The translations under genes were made by a program, and so were the position numbers. This document shows positions 1-10,861 of a stretch of DNA of 45,612 nt, in pieces. Origin of the DNA: Pelargonium nanum (taxonomy: Eukaryota; Streptophyta; Magnoliopsida; Geraniales; Geraniaceae); the NCBI GenBank assembly GCA_036897485.1, contig JAYMTF010000204.1:1-45612 (forward strand), given 5' to 3'. Each line of letters begins with the position of its first letter. Positions within the stretch are counted from its first letter, which is position 1. A model generated the notes under the pieces. It did not search any database and was not told the origin of the DNA. It saw nothing but the letters and a program-made list of their open reading frames with translations.

Positions 1-3000
1 TCTCGCCGTCACCAAGTTGCTCACCATCGATCATGACTATTGGCATGTGAGTGATCTTACCTCTTTGAATTTATATTCTTTGGTTTGGTTTCACTGGTAA
101 ATTGCATATGGGTATCTGTGAATTTGTGGCTTTTGGTGGAAAAGTGCAACCTTTTTTTTATCAATTCTTGTTAATTCGGTGAGTGTTGGCTTCACTTTGT
201 GCAGCTCAGATATTGTTGCTGGAATCAAAATTACTCTAGCTGAGCTGTGTCATATTTCTTGTTCTCTACTCTTCTTTGGTTTCTTCATTTTGGTGTGATT
301 TTGTTGCCTGACATTTGGTCATATTTTCCTATTCCTTTGTATTTGTGAATTGGTGGCTTTTGGTGGCAAAGGCCACCGTCTTTTATGCTTAACTTGTGAA
401 CTCGGAGGGTATTTGTTACTTTCATTGCGAATTGCTCAATTACTGGTATTGATTTTGTGGTGGATCTGGTGGTTTGGCAGTCTTCATTTTTAGCCTAATT
501 ATGATGTCTAGCGTATGCAAATTGCGAAGACTTTTGTTTTGTGATTTTATTTTCATTCAATTGATGAATCAACTTCATGTGTGAATAAAAAAGAGCTACG
601 GAATATTTCAGAAAAGGAGTGGAGAGAGATTTTTATAGCCTTCACAGATGCTCCATAGCTGAAACATATATCAAAGCAGTGTAAAAGGATTCATGGATCA
701 AAGCTGTTTTTCTTGTTTGTCCTGTCAATGAACTTAAATTGTTCTATTTTTACACATGAGGCTAATCATACCACCTTCTTATTTCTTAGGGATGGACCCT
801 TTATGAGATATTGAGGTATGTACCTGAGCATAATTGGATTGCCTACGAACAAGCTCTCAAAACAAACCCCGTTTTAGCCAAAATGGCAATCAGTGGGGTT
901 GTCTACTTTCTAGGAGATTGGATTGCACAAGTAAGTAAAGACTTTCCAATTCATGAATTTATTGGTTAGTCTTCGTGATAAACCTTCTTACTGTTTTCAC
1001 CCTCCAACTATATCTACCATGTTTAAAATGCAGTGTTTTGAAGGGAAGCCGCTTTTCGAGTTTGACCGCACACGAATGTTCAGATCAGGCCTCGTTGGGT
1101 TTACTCTTCATGGATCTCTTTCTCACTACTACTACCAATTCTGTGAGGTACTGAGGTGATAATTTGTGTGGTTTACTTATATTTATGTTTTTTCTTATTT
1201 AATGTGGCTGGCTGAAATAGATTGCTTTGTTTTCCAGGCTCTTTTTCCTTTTGAGGGTTGGTGGGTGGTCCCTGCCAAAGTTGCGTTTGACCAAACAATT
1301 TGGGCTGCAATTTGGAACAGCATCTATTTTGTGGCTTTGGGGCTGTTGCGTTTCGAGTCCCCTATTAATATTTTTAGTGAATTGAAGGCTACATTTTTGC
1401 CCATGTTAACGGTAAGATATTCTTGGTTCTTCCATATCATTGTTATTGTAATTTAACTATATATTACCAGATTTTTTCGCATGGATTTAATATGGCTTTT
1501 AAGCGTATAGAAATAGTAAATGGAGGAAACTTATAAATGTGTATATTTTAAAGCCAGTTTACCCTTTTTTTCCTGCCTCTGTGGTTTTTCACTGTCCTCA
1601 TTAGTGTCTAATTAGCATAGCCGCAGCCGTTGCATAAATGTTGCACGAGTAGAGCTTTCTGAAAAGCTCAATTTTAGAATAGTGTAAAATTTCAGAAAAC
1701 AACTGTCAGATTTAGAACTGGAAATGTTTGTAGCATATGCTTTAAGGTTCTACAAGCTCATATGGGCTTCAGCTTCTACCAAGAGAGTATCGCTTCATTT
1801 TACCGAACTTATCTTAGAGCAACTTTACTCTAGAAGATGCTGAATAAGCCTGGCAAGACAGGTATAATTACAGAAAAGAGATGAGCAGTGGTAATCTACT
1901 TAGTCCTCCAGTATTTCTAAATAGAGTTTTCAAATTTAATCAGCGTTGTAAGCTACTTGTATCTGCCAGAATACTCATTCCTCTCCCACCCCTTTCTAGC
2001 ACATGAACACAGAATAATGAAATGACTAAATATCTCTTCTACAAACTACCTATTATAATTTGAGCAAGTCGTTTACTGCATACGGAGTAATTACCTTCTA
2101 ATTATTGGCAGTGAAGTGATAGTTAGAACTCTATATGGAATCCTTAAGAGTTGAGTATGCTTTCAGTACTGAGAAAGTCGGTTGATAAGAACATAATTGT
2201 AAACAAGGAAGCAGAATTTTGTATTTCGTTTCAGTGGCTAAACCACTTTGCTGACTTCATCTGGGACAGTCTGTCAATTCCATTGATAGCTTTATGTGTG
2301 GGGTGAGTTTCTAATAGACTTCTAGTTGTTGTACCAAAGTTTATGTGAAACATAATATTGTAGATGTTATTTATTTTTTGTCCTTTTGGTAGTTGCCTGT
2401 TGAGATGCACTTATAATAAGAAAAATACAGCGTGTTCAATGGTACTCTATGTCGGACATGGGGCACACATGTGAAATTTTGAGTAAAGCAAGCAAGGCAT
2501 TTTGATAGTGTATGTGTGTTTATCTATATAATCAAGCATTTAAGTAAATAAGAAGTGATCCACTCGATATTGGAAACTATAATTTCATATCATTTGTTTC
2601 ATATATGATGTATAATATATTTAATGAAAAAAAATTGATGTATCTTGATGTCCCAATCCATGCTTCCTAGGTTGTCTGCAGTTCTAGTAGATTTTCCTGT
2701 TCATTATAGTTTTGGTCAATATAGGATTGGTTTGATCAAACTCTGTTTTCTTCTTTATTGGCTTGACAGGCAGGGTGGAAGCTTTGGCCATTTGCTCACC
2801 TGATTACTTATGGCGTCATCCCTATTGAACAAAGGCTTCTTTGGGTGGACTGTGTGGAGCTCATCTGGGTTACTATACTTTCAACGTAAGTATCAAATAT
2901 TATTTGTTCTGTTTTTAGAGAATTTATGGATAAGAACTTCTGGTTCAACTCACAATATCTTAACAGCCTGGTTGTTTGTGCATTACTTATGTTACCTTTA

Positions 3001-3387
3001 TGAGTTATCTGTGTTGTATTATTTTCCCTGTATATTCAATATTAACAGTAGCATACGAAATAAAAGTCAAAATTGCATGATTGTGCTTACACCTCCTAGT
3101 TAGGCTTTCAAGTTCTCATTGTTCTCTGTTAATGTAAAGTCAGAAATGTTTCTATGTACTTTGTGTCCCTTGTGATGTGTCAAGTGAACTTGTCACACTG
3201 TTGCCGTGTGTTTCTAGCTGATGGTCATGCGGTTTGCTTCTTTTCTTTATTAATAAAATTAAAATCAATGAACTTCATCAGATGGTTAAATATAATTTTC
3301 ATCTTTTGTAGCTATTCAAATGAGAAATCAGAATTGCGAGTATCTGAAGCATCATTAGAAGACGACTCCAGTTCTTCACCTAGCTGA
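1..3387 (+). CDS. Mpv17/PMP22 family membrane protein (5' partial)
   Basis: This is a small integral membrane protein of the Mpv17/PMP22 (PXMP2/4) family, which sits in peroxisomal, mitochondrial or plastid membranes; the exact plant role is unsettled. The readable coding exons are 1-46 (frame starts at base 2), 790-930, 1034-1147, 1238-1411, 2770-2885 and 3312-3387. All joins are GT-AG and keep one frame. Family hallmarks are the GDWIAQ stretch ending the second exon, a FDRTRMFRSG loop, the KVAFDQTIWAAIWNS block and the WKLWPFAHLITYGVIP block near the C-terminus. The last exon gives a short acidic, serine-rich tail ending in SSSSPS. The N-terminus, including any targeting peptide, lies outside the window. 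A 3'UTR intron is likely (donor at 3394, acceptor ending 3599). From memory the closest Arabidopsis relatives are around At4g03410 and At2g14860. The family call is very secure; the compartment is not. Confidence 0.93.
2235..2302 (+). other. Candidate poison cassette exon in intron 4 of the Mpv17-like gene
   Basis: Within the 1,358-base intron (1412-2769) a 68-base segment has a pyrimidine-rich acceptor (cgtttcag) and a near-consensus donor (GG|GTGAGT). It is open in the incoming frame for 22 codons. Because 68 is not a multiple of three, inclusion would shift exon 2770-2885 and create a TGA at 2801-2803, more than 55 bases before the next junction. That is the arrangement expected to trigger nonsense-mediated decay. 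No family member I recall has peptide here, so the constitutive transcript should skip it. It may be only a chance pair of good sites. Confidence 0.3.
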
Positions 3388-4510
3388 CCTCAGGTACAAC
3401 ACTGCTTAATTGTTGTTCTGGATCCTGTTTTTGGATGCATTCCATAATCCCATTCGTTAAGTGAATACTGATGTAACCAACTCTCGTCTCTGCATATTTT
3501 GCTGAGCTAACAGAAGAAAAATGTGGAAGCTCTTTCACCTTTACAAGCATTATGATGCATAATGTTCAAATATGTTCTAACTTTTTGTTGTTTTTTCAGG
3601 AGTCCTGGTTGGAAACCATGTTTCTTGAGATGAATGCTTGTAGTAAAGGCGAAGACCCAAAGATATTACAAATGGTGTAATCCTTAGTATCTTAGAATAG
3701 ATATGTATCACATCCAAGCAGTTAAATGAGGTGGATACGCACCTCCACAGGCGAAGCCACTGGATACGTAGGCTGGTTAGGACGCCGCCCTACTAGTACT
3801 ACGAAGAGAAACTTTACTTATACGTGTATATATAATCACATCTTTTTGTTGTTGTACTATTTTCTAGTCTTTTACCTCATGGAGATATAGATATCTTTTG
3901 CATATCTTGGTTGACATGCTGTGTATGCACAACAACACAGGTGCTCTAGCAATGACTAGCACATTCTCATTGACATGTATAAATTATTAATAATATCATT
4001 ATAATAAGTTTGTTAATCACATGTATAAAGGGGCACAATAGGAAATGTTCACTAGTAACTAATTTTTCCTCAATTCTGTTCTTAAAAATGAATACTTAAT
4101 ATATATATATACAATTCATTACTATACTTTTACTTCCAGACAATTTTATCACATAATTTAATATTTCAGAATTTCTTTTGAATCTCATGTATTAATTTAC
4201 TAAACAAAACTTTCATTATCTTTAGACACTTTATCTCAATTCAACGAACCTTTGCAAAAATTTGAAGTATATAACTCAAATAATCTCTCGATAATTTTCA
4301 GTTTTTCACACACAAAATGAATAAAAAAATTTAAAGTTAGAAAACATAAGTGTATTGGCTACAGTGCTAATGTCATTTTTAGTTGGTTTATTGATGGAAG
4401 TGAGGTTTTTCCTGGATATCGGGTGACGCAGACGAAGAAAAGCGCGCGGCGAGCGCGGGGACACAAAAGGAGTATGACCACTGACTAGGGAAACGCCCCC
4501 AAAATAAGAG
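3388..4510. other. 3'UTR of the Mpv17-like gene and short intergenic region
   Basis: The first part is 3'UTR, with a probable intron at 3394-3599 and a second UTR exon from 3600 to perhaps 3850. A short inverted repeat (gaggtg/cacctc) lies near 3729-3746. From about 3950 the DNA is AT-rich intergenic sequence with an AT dinucleotide run near 4100-4112. A GC-rich patch at 4430-4465 precedes the next promoter. I see no further gene. Confidence 0.55.
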
Positions 4511-4520
4511 TATTTATAAA
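4511..4520 (+). promoter_or_regulatory. TATA-like box for the small membrane protein gene
   Basis: TATTTATAAA lies about 54 bases before the ATG at 4574, a normal plant distance for a short leader. It supports treating the small ORF as a transcribed gene. Confidence 0.5.
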
Positions 4521-4573
4521 TTGACCCCTTTAGTTCCACATATTCGCAACAATCTACATCATCCTCATAAAAA

Positions 4574-4783
4574 ATGTCTGCATTTTTGGATAGAATGGCG
4601 ATTCATGAATCAAAGGAGCAAGCCAAGGAGCATCACACCCACAGGCACAAGAGCAGGCACAAGAGCAGGCACAGGAAGAAGAATCGCGACTCTAGCAAGT
4701 TCTTCATTTGCTTAGATTACAGCTTTCTCATAGTTTTCATCGGCGTTCTCTGCTTTGTCCTCCTCAAGCTCCTCGGCATTTGA
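4574..4783 (+). CDS. Small basic single-pass membrane protein, unknown function
   Basis: A 69-residue ORF with a true ATG. Residues 1-20 are mixed polar. Residues 21-41 are very rich in His, Arg and Lys (the HKSRHKSRHRKKNR stretch, partly encoded by a 12-base tandem repeat at 4642-4677). Residues about 49-69 form one hydrophobic helix ending in LLKLLGI at the C-terminus. The shape is that of a small tail-anchored protein with a basic, possibly metal- or phosphate-binding segment facing the cytosol. A TATA-like box is well placed upstream. Just after the stop, GTCTTTC could be a 3'UTR intron donor, with an acceptor (tttctgcag) ending at 6052, giving a distant 3'UTR exon. I do not recognise the family. 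It could also be a non-coding transcript with a chance ORF, but the clean helix and promoter favour a real product. Confidence 0.55.
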   Translation: MSAFLDRMAIHESKEQAKEHHTHRHKSRHKSRHRKKNRDSSKFFICLDYSFLIVFIGVLCFVLLKLLGI

Positions 4784-6661
4784 CCCAGGTCTTTCTTCAA
4801 ATCCCCATCTCTTTTTTTCTATCTTATTCTGTATGTTTGTTTAATTTTGATGTGTATGTGTTGAGCCTACACTGTTTTGGTTTTGCCATTTCAAAGGACA
4901 CTGCTTTTGTTTCTGTATTGGCTGTATTTTGTTGTATGCTTTTCATCAATCTCACAAAAATACTGTGGAATTTCACTTTTACTCTCGTCGCATTGTTGTT
5001 CGAGTACTGGTATCATTAAGGAAAGATCACTATAATCTGTTGAAATCTGGTAATGATTTGTGCTCTAACAAATGCTATATATTCAAGCCTCCAATGTCCA
5101 ATCTAATTGAAACCTGCCTTCAATAGTTACAATGATGGTCTGGTGTCTCAATAGAGATAGAGATCATCATACTTTGGTAGATCATTTACAAAAATGAGAA
5201 AAAAAAAAGAATCTTAGTCAAACCAACTAAGAGATGACACCTCACGTTTTAACCCTCGTACCTGTCCCAATGATTTTGTGGGCATGGAGCGTCCACCTGT
5301 ACCCAATTCTTGGCAGGGTCTCAGCCGATAACTCTACAAAAAGATGTTTTTTTTTACGAGTTCACATAATGTAATAGTGTCTTTGCTTCTGATTATGAAT
5401 TCAATTTGGGGTTCAAGTTGGTGTGGTCTAGGAGTTTGGACTGGAGTGGAACGGGACTCTGAATCAAATGTTGATGCTGTGTAAAACCAATTTATATATA
5501 CCCAATTATTCATTTTAGTGATTCGGAAAGGAGTAAAAATTAACTACTATGTCCTAAAATGAATCATCTTTCCTTTGTTGGATGGATATGGCATTTATTT
5601 TAATCTAGATAACTATCATTTTCTGTTAGTTGGATACACGAGCCATAATTTATGGCTGTTTAAATGTGCTATTTCTGTAACTGGTTTTTGGGTCATAAGT
5701 TACTTTTGGTTTATCTAACTGCACATCAATTCAGCGCTTGAATTCCATTAAATTCTGCATTTGTAAAGTTTGGCTTCATTAAATTACTATCTCCACCACA
5801 TATCATAACTATATCATTCCCATTTTTAGGTGTAATACAAGTAGTTCTCATTTTACCAAGAAACCTTTTGACTTGTTACCTCACAAGATGGTTTAAGAAC
5901 ATTACCATGTTCAAATAACAAGATGGTAACTTAAAGATGTGATTTCCCTAGAATGTTATTTTGAGATGTTGACTTTAAGATGATGTTAAGACAATTGAGG
6001 TAGTTATTAAATACTTTGCTCGCTATTTATGTTTCATTGTCTGTTTCTGCAGGGTATTCATCAAACAACGTCCTCTATCGCATTGAAGTCCAACCCTTGC
6101 ACACTAGCCCGTGTTAATTAGCCTGGTCAGATTCAAAATTTGTAAATTTAGTTTCATGATGTGTTTTTCCTTGATAGTGAAGAAGCTTTTGCCTTTGTAT
6201 ATACTATTTACCTTTTGTTAAGCTATGTCTCATCAACAATGCAGTATTAAATATTTGCATCAGACAGTTTTGTAATCTGATTCTGTCAATATATCAATTT
6301 ATTCGTTCTTCATAATTTATTATTGGTTCAGCATTCATTCACTTCAAGAAAAATAGGCAAGATTAATAGAATAAAACCACGTCCCTTTTGAAATATGCAG
6401 AACATGCATATGGACAGAGAACTAAATTAGTACCGTAGAGTTCATGGAATTACAAATGACATGAACTAGCTAATATATATCACACATGCACTTACCTCTC
6501 TGAAACTAGTTTTACGGAACAGACATAAAAGATATGCAGCTAGGATAGAACCTTATTTGAGTGTGTAGCACACTTATTTCGACTGGCCAGACAAAAACTA
6601 AAGGGCGAGCTGGTGGTACGTAGCTCGAACACCTCCATCCATCCGCTGTGGACTTGGAACC
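4784..6661. other. Probable 3'UTR intron and intergenic region
   Basis: Mostly AT-rich sequence without convincing coding potential. A candidate acceptor at 6044-6052 followed by a moderately GC-balanced segment may be the terminal 3'UTR exon of the small membrane protein gene. The block at 5230-5340 is richer in GC than its surroundings and may be an unidentified repeat fragment. From about 6400 the sequence should be the 3'UTR of the reverse-strand gene that follows. Confidence 0.4.
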
Positions 6662-6976
6662 TCAAATATAGGGAGCTGGTGCTGGAACCTCAGATCCAGG
6701 GCTTGAGGTGTATGCATTGTCAGCACCTGGAATGTGGCCACCAGAACCACCATATGGATGTTTGTGTTTATAGGGTGGCACCATCACCCGCCCAAATCCA
6801 GGAATGAGGAAACTCCGGTCGTCGTGTCCGTGTGTGTCCAGCCACTCGGGCTGTTTGACGTCCACATTCGAGCCTGTCTGGATGTTCCTTCCTGCAGCTG
6901 CTTGCCCTGCTAGTAGGACAAAAATGTTAAAAATCAACATGAGAGCAATGAGGGAGGAGCTAGACTTGGAGGCCAT
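6662..6976 (-). CDS. Secreted putative cell wall protein (small Gly/Pro-rich)
   Basis: An intronless 104-residue protein. The ATG at 6976 is preferred over the upstream in-frame start because it gives a standard signal peptide: MASKSSSS, a hydrophobic core around residues 9-24, and a cut after GQAAA. The mature part carries a WLDTHGHDDRSF segment, the FLIPGFGRVMVPP core and a C-terminal tail with PYGGSGGHIPG and VPAPAP. The PGFGR core with a Gly/His/Pro tail matches what I remember of the plant 'putative cell wall protein' family (Arabidopsis At2g20870 type), secreted to the apoplast with no known enzymatic activity. A TATA-like sequence (CTATAAGA on the minus strand, 7062-7069) lies about 90 bases upstream. 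The family call rests on memory of the core motif. Confidence 0.8.
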   Translation of the reverse strand: MASKSSSSLIALMLIFNIFVLLAGQAAAGRNIQTGSNVDVKQPEWLDTHGHDDRSFLIPGFGRVMVPPYKHKHPYGGSGGHIPGADNAYTSSPGSEVPAPAPYI

Positions 6977-7061
6977 TGTTAGGAAGCACAACAGTTTGTG
7001 AGTTAACAGTAGAGAGAAGGTAGTGTGTGATTGATGACGAAAATGGGAAGAAAATGGGTGT

Positions 7062-7069
7062 TCTTATAG
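7062..7069 (-). promoter_or_regulatory. TATA-like box for the cell wall protein gene
   Basis: On the minus strand this reads CTATAAGA, about 86-93 bases before the ATG at 6976. Confidence 0.45.
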
Positions 7070-8249
7070 CACAGGTTTGGACCAAGAGTTAGGTGAATTC
7101 TTGGCGGTGAGTAAAGATGTGAATCTCATGCAAAAATCACAATGAAGATTCATTTTATGTACATTCTTGCAGGAAAGTGAAGTTTGAAAAAGGGTGAGTT
7201 AATTTGTTTGTTGCTATTGTTCTCGTATTTTTCATCAACAGCTAGAACGGCTCATAAATAACATGCAGTTGGGTGTATGTACTTTATTGCACTCTGTGTG
7301 TGGCTACATCATCTTCACTGTTTGATTTTTTTCAACTCCTAAAATTAGCTTTTACTGGCATTTATTGAAAATAAAATATATATACTCCATAGTAATTAAT
7401 CTGCCGGGTGGTACCATCACCAACATTCTTGTTAGTTCCATGGTTAAAGTTGAAGGTTACTTATTTTATTCTTTCAATATGCTAGGGACGCTCATGCGAC
7501 AATATATCTATATATTTAGGACTTGTTTGATAACATTGTTTAAAAGTCTAAGGTAACTTCAAACTTCAAAGTCACTTGTAATAGTGAAGCACATTTGTTT
7601 GAATTTGAAGGATTTCATACAATTGTTTTTGGATCATAAAGCAAAAAGAACAAAATTTCAACTCATATTTTAAATGTTGTTAACAAAAGTAAAAATTACC
7701 GAAATGTATATAAAGATAATAGTATTGGTTTCCAAGTCTAGCTGGTACATAAATTGAACCTTTCCATTTAGAGGGAAACGATTCTTGTTTCCAGTATCCA
7801 GGAAAAGTAAAAGCCACCATTTTCAGTGTAAAAGATGATTTCTTTACCTTTTATTCTCCTGCTTACCCTTATTTTGGTTTCACCCATTTAACTCCACAAA
7901 TCCCACCACATGCTGCAACTCATTTTGTCATGCTCATTACTCTCTTCACCCAACATAACATCACTGCATTTACTAATTACACTCAACAGAACGTCCTGCT
8001 TCACATTCAATGAAGAAACCGTACCTGCACATGCATGCCTGCCCACTTATTGATGCACTTAACTATATACATTCATTCAGTCGAAACACATTGATTCATT
8101 CAAGTTTTGTTTCATCCCTGTAACTTTTCAGGGCAATACAACAAAAGATTATATGTTGTGGCATTAATGTACCTACACAAACCTTTGAAACAATTGGAAA
8201 CTACTTCTTCTTTACCTTTGATCTGCCAATATGGTACAACTTGCAACTA
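7070..8249. other. Intergenic: cell wall protein promoter and PP2C 3' flank
   Basis: AT-rich non-coding DNA between two reverse-strand genes. The left part should hold the upstream promoter of the cell wall protein gene, and the right part from about 8000 the 3'UTR of the phosphatase gene. I see no credible coding sequence, RNA gene or complete mobile element. Confidence 0.5.
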
Positions 8250-10861
8250 TCATGGGTTTGTTGGCCCTTTTGGTCTTTCCTCGGAAAATCTTGGAAGTTG
8301 CACGAGAGAGTTCACTCGTGTGATGCCTTCCAAACCTAACCAGTTCTGATCTTCAGCTGCTACTGCTTCCCCGTTCATATCGATCTCTCCGTTCATTTTT
8401 CTGTAACTGTCACTGTTTTCTGATGACCTGACAGTGAAGTTCCTTTGCAAGGATGGCTCGGAATTGTGGACGTTGTCTGATTCAACTGCATTGCCTGAAT
8501 GGTTGCTCTGGAGGGTTGCTGAAGAGACCCCTTGTTGGTCGTAATCCGGTTCTGAGTCCATCTTCCCATCTAAAAATAGGCAGACCACAGCACAGTCATC
8601 CATTTTTGAAGTTGGATACTTTAGTTTCCATTCATGAGCTGCTGCGTCCACCACCATCCTTGCAGCTGAAGATCTGCTAGGAGCCGAGGACACAACATCG
8701 ACCACCTCTTCGTTGCTTAGGACATCCCAAATCTGTTACAGTAACACTTGTTAGTACAGTAGAGTAAAAAATATTGCAGTAGACAAAACTCTAGAAGGAA
8801 ACTCCATTGGAAAACCAATAATGGACACTTAATATTTTCTAGTCTCCAACTCACCCTTCAATAACCTCATCCCCTAAATGATAAGAAAGTTATAATCTTT
8901 CAGCTTTTGTGCTTGTACTAATGTTATTTGCATGTCTTAAATTCATGAAATACGGCATAGCATGACATTGGGAGATCCAACATCTCAAGCTAGCCATCAT
9001 GTGCCGTTAAACATTTGACAAGTTGCTAATATAAATGCATCATAGAAAAACTGATGGTAGGCTTTTTATGTTTTACTGTGGCACAATACAAATCTGATAT
9101 GCATTTAGCCAAATTCTCAAACCCAAAATTTGAAAGATGACTTAAATAATGATTATGAGGCTACCAAACAGCACAACTTTAAATTCAAAAGAGATCTTTA
9201 TATTCCTAGTTTGATAGGTTACTCTATTGACACATTTGTGCAAAATCCAAAAGGATTCAACCAGAATGGCAGGTCAGATTCAACCTTCGCACAACAAGAT
9301 TGGTTAACACTGCACTGCTGCATGCAACCAGACTAAGATCAAGAAATAGCAATTTTTCTTGTTAAACCTGGTGTCTTGGACCGTCCAACAGATCCTAATC
9401 AATCATTATATCATCAGACATCAGGCATTGCCACCCTAAACTTTTTCTCTTATATGTATTGTATTCGAATCTTATTTATTTTCTAGTCAACTAACAAAGA
9501 CTGGTCATATCATATAATGGATTAACAGACCATATTCAATATACAATTGACATAACAGGATAAACATTATCATGGAGCTCACCAATATTTTTTATAAACC
9601 AAAAGAAGAGCACTAAACTAAAATAAACAATGAATAAGGGAAGGATAAAAAAACTGATGCTAAGAACATACCCCATCAGAGGCAATAACAATGAATTGAT
9701 CTTTTTCTGTAAGTAAACGATGAGAAAACTCAGGTATTGAGATCACCCCGTACTCTTTCAAACAGAAATCCCCAAATGCTCGAGCCATTGCCAATCCAGG
9801 GGCATCATCGAAGGGCAACCACACTCTGGAAACTTCTGGTTCATCTTGCATCGCAAAGACCCTACCTTTACACCGTTTAATCCTTTCAGCTTCCCCTACA
9901 GGATTCACATCATATCCACAAAATTAGGTTCATATTTCATACAAGAACCAAGGAGCCAAAAAGAGTGCCCAATTAATGATAGCATATAACATACTTGGCA
10001 AATCAGGCTTTAGATCAACAGTCAACTGTACTGCCACCATGGAATCATTGGTGTCCTTCGATCCCAGGATAGCCCGAGAATCACCAATATATCCCATAAA
10101 TAGATTCAACCCCTAAATATGAACAAGAAAAAATAAGAACGTAGCAAACTAAAATGAACACAAAGAATTGATAAGTAGTACTTCTAGCCGCACCTGTTTC
10201 ACTATAGTGACAGCAGTGCTACCACTACAGAAGCAGTCCAAATTAGGATGGGACTTAAGCTCTTTATCCATGGCCTTGTATGACTTCAGAAAAGCTTCTC
10301 TCCATGTAGAACTGATTTGATCCTCTACTGAAGCATCTTTCTCCAACTCTCCACCACCAGACTTCTTCGGATTTTCTTTAGAACGAGTTGTACCAGACCC
10401 GTTTTGTCTTGACTGATAGGAATCTAAGAATGATAATAGCTTTAGAGGCAGAGCATCCCTCACTTTGCGGGCAACAAGATGACCATGTGGACCATGGCCA
10501 TCAAAGACACCACAGAATGTCACATCTTCTGCCATGAAATCCTACAAATATTCAACACCTAACTAAGAGAGGAACCAACAAACATAACCAAATATCAATT
10601 TGAATGTAAAAAAGAACTTACCTCCCACACGATCATGGCATCCTGGTTTATGCCTTTGCGACCCTGCTGTGTAAATATGCAAGAAGTTCGACTCTTCCCA
10701 TTTGTGAAAATTCGGTTGGGTATGGAGGATAAATGCTGCAGCGTAACACCGTTGTCAGAGAACGTCCTCTTAGTTCTCTTTTGCTCACAACATCCAAACC
10801 CGATACAACATGGAGAAACAGCATCTCTATTCTGACTACTAGCTGAAAGACAAGAACCCAT
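8250..10861 (-). CDS. Clade E protein phosphatase 2C (Ser/Thr phosphatase)
   Basis: A Mg/Mn-dependent Ser/Thr phosphatase of 470 residues. Coding exons on the minus strand are 10861-10622, 10541-10194, 10112-9995, 9895-9672 and 8732-8250, all GT-AG and frame-consistent. The N-terminus MGSCLS offers Gly2 for myristoylation and Cys4 for palmitoylation, so the enzyme is probably membrane-tethered. Metal-binding and core motifs are intact: VFDGHG (Asp94, Gly95), GYIGDSRA (about 203-210), ARAFGDF, ASDGIWD (Asp309) and MDDCAVV (Asp355, Asp356). A polar tail of about 100 residues after the catalytic domain is typical of this clade. From memory the Arabidopsis counterparts are PP2C52 (At4g03415) and At1g03590. 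It lies next to PSB27 head-to-head, as in Arabidopsis. The leader region probably contains an intron (see separate entry). Function call secure; exact orthology inferred. Confidence 0.95.
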
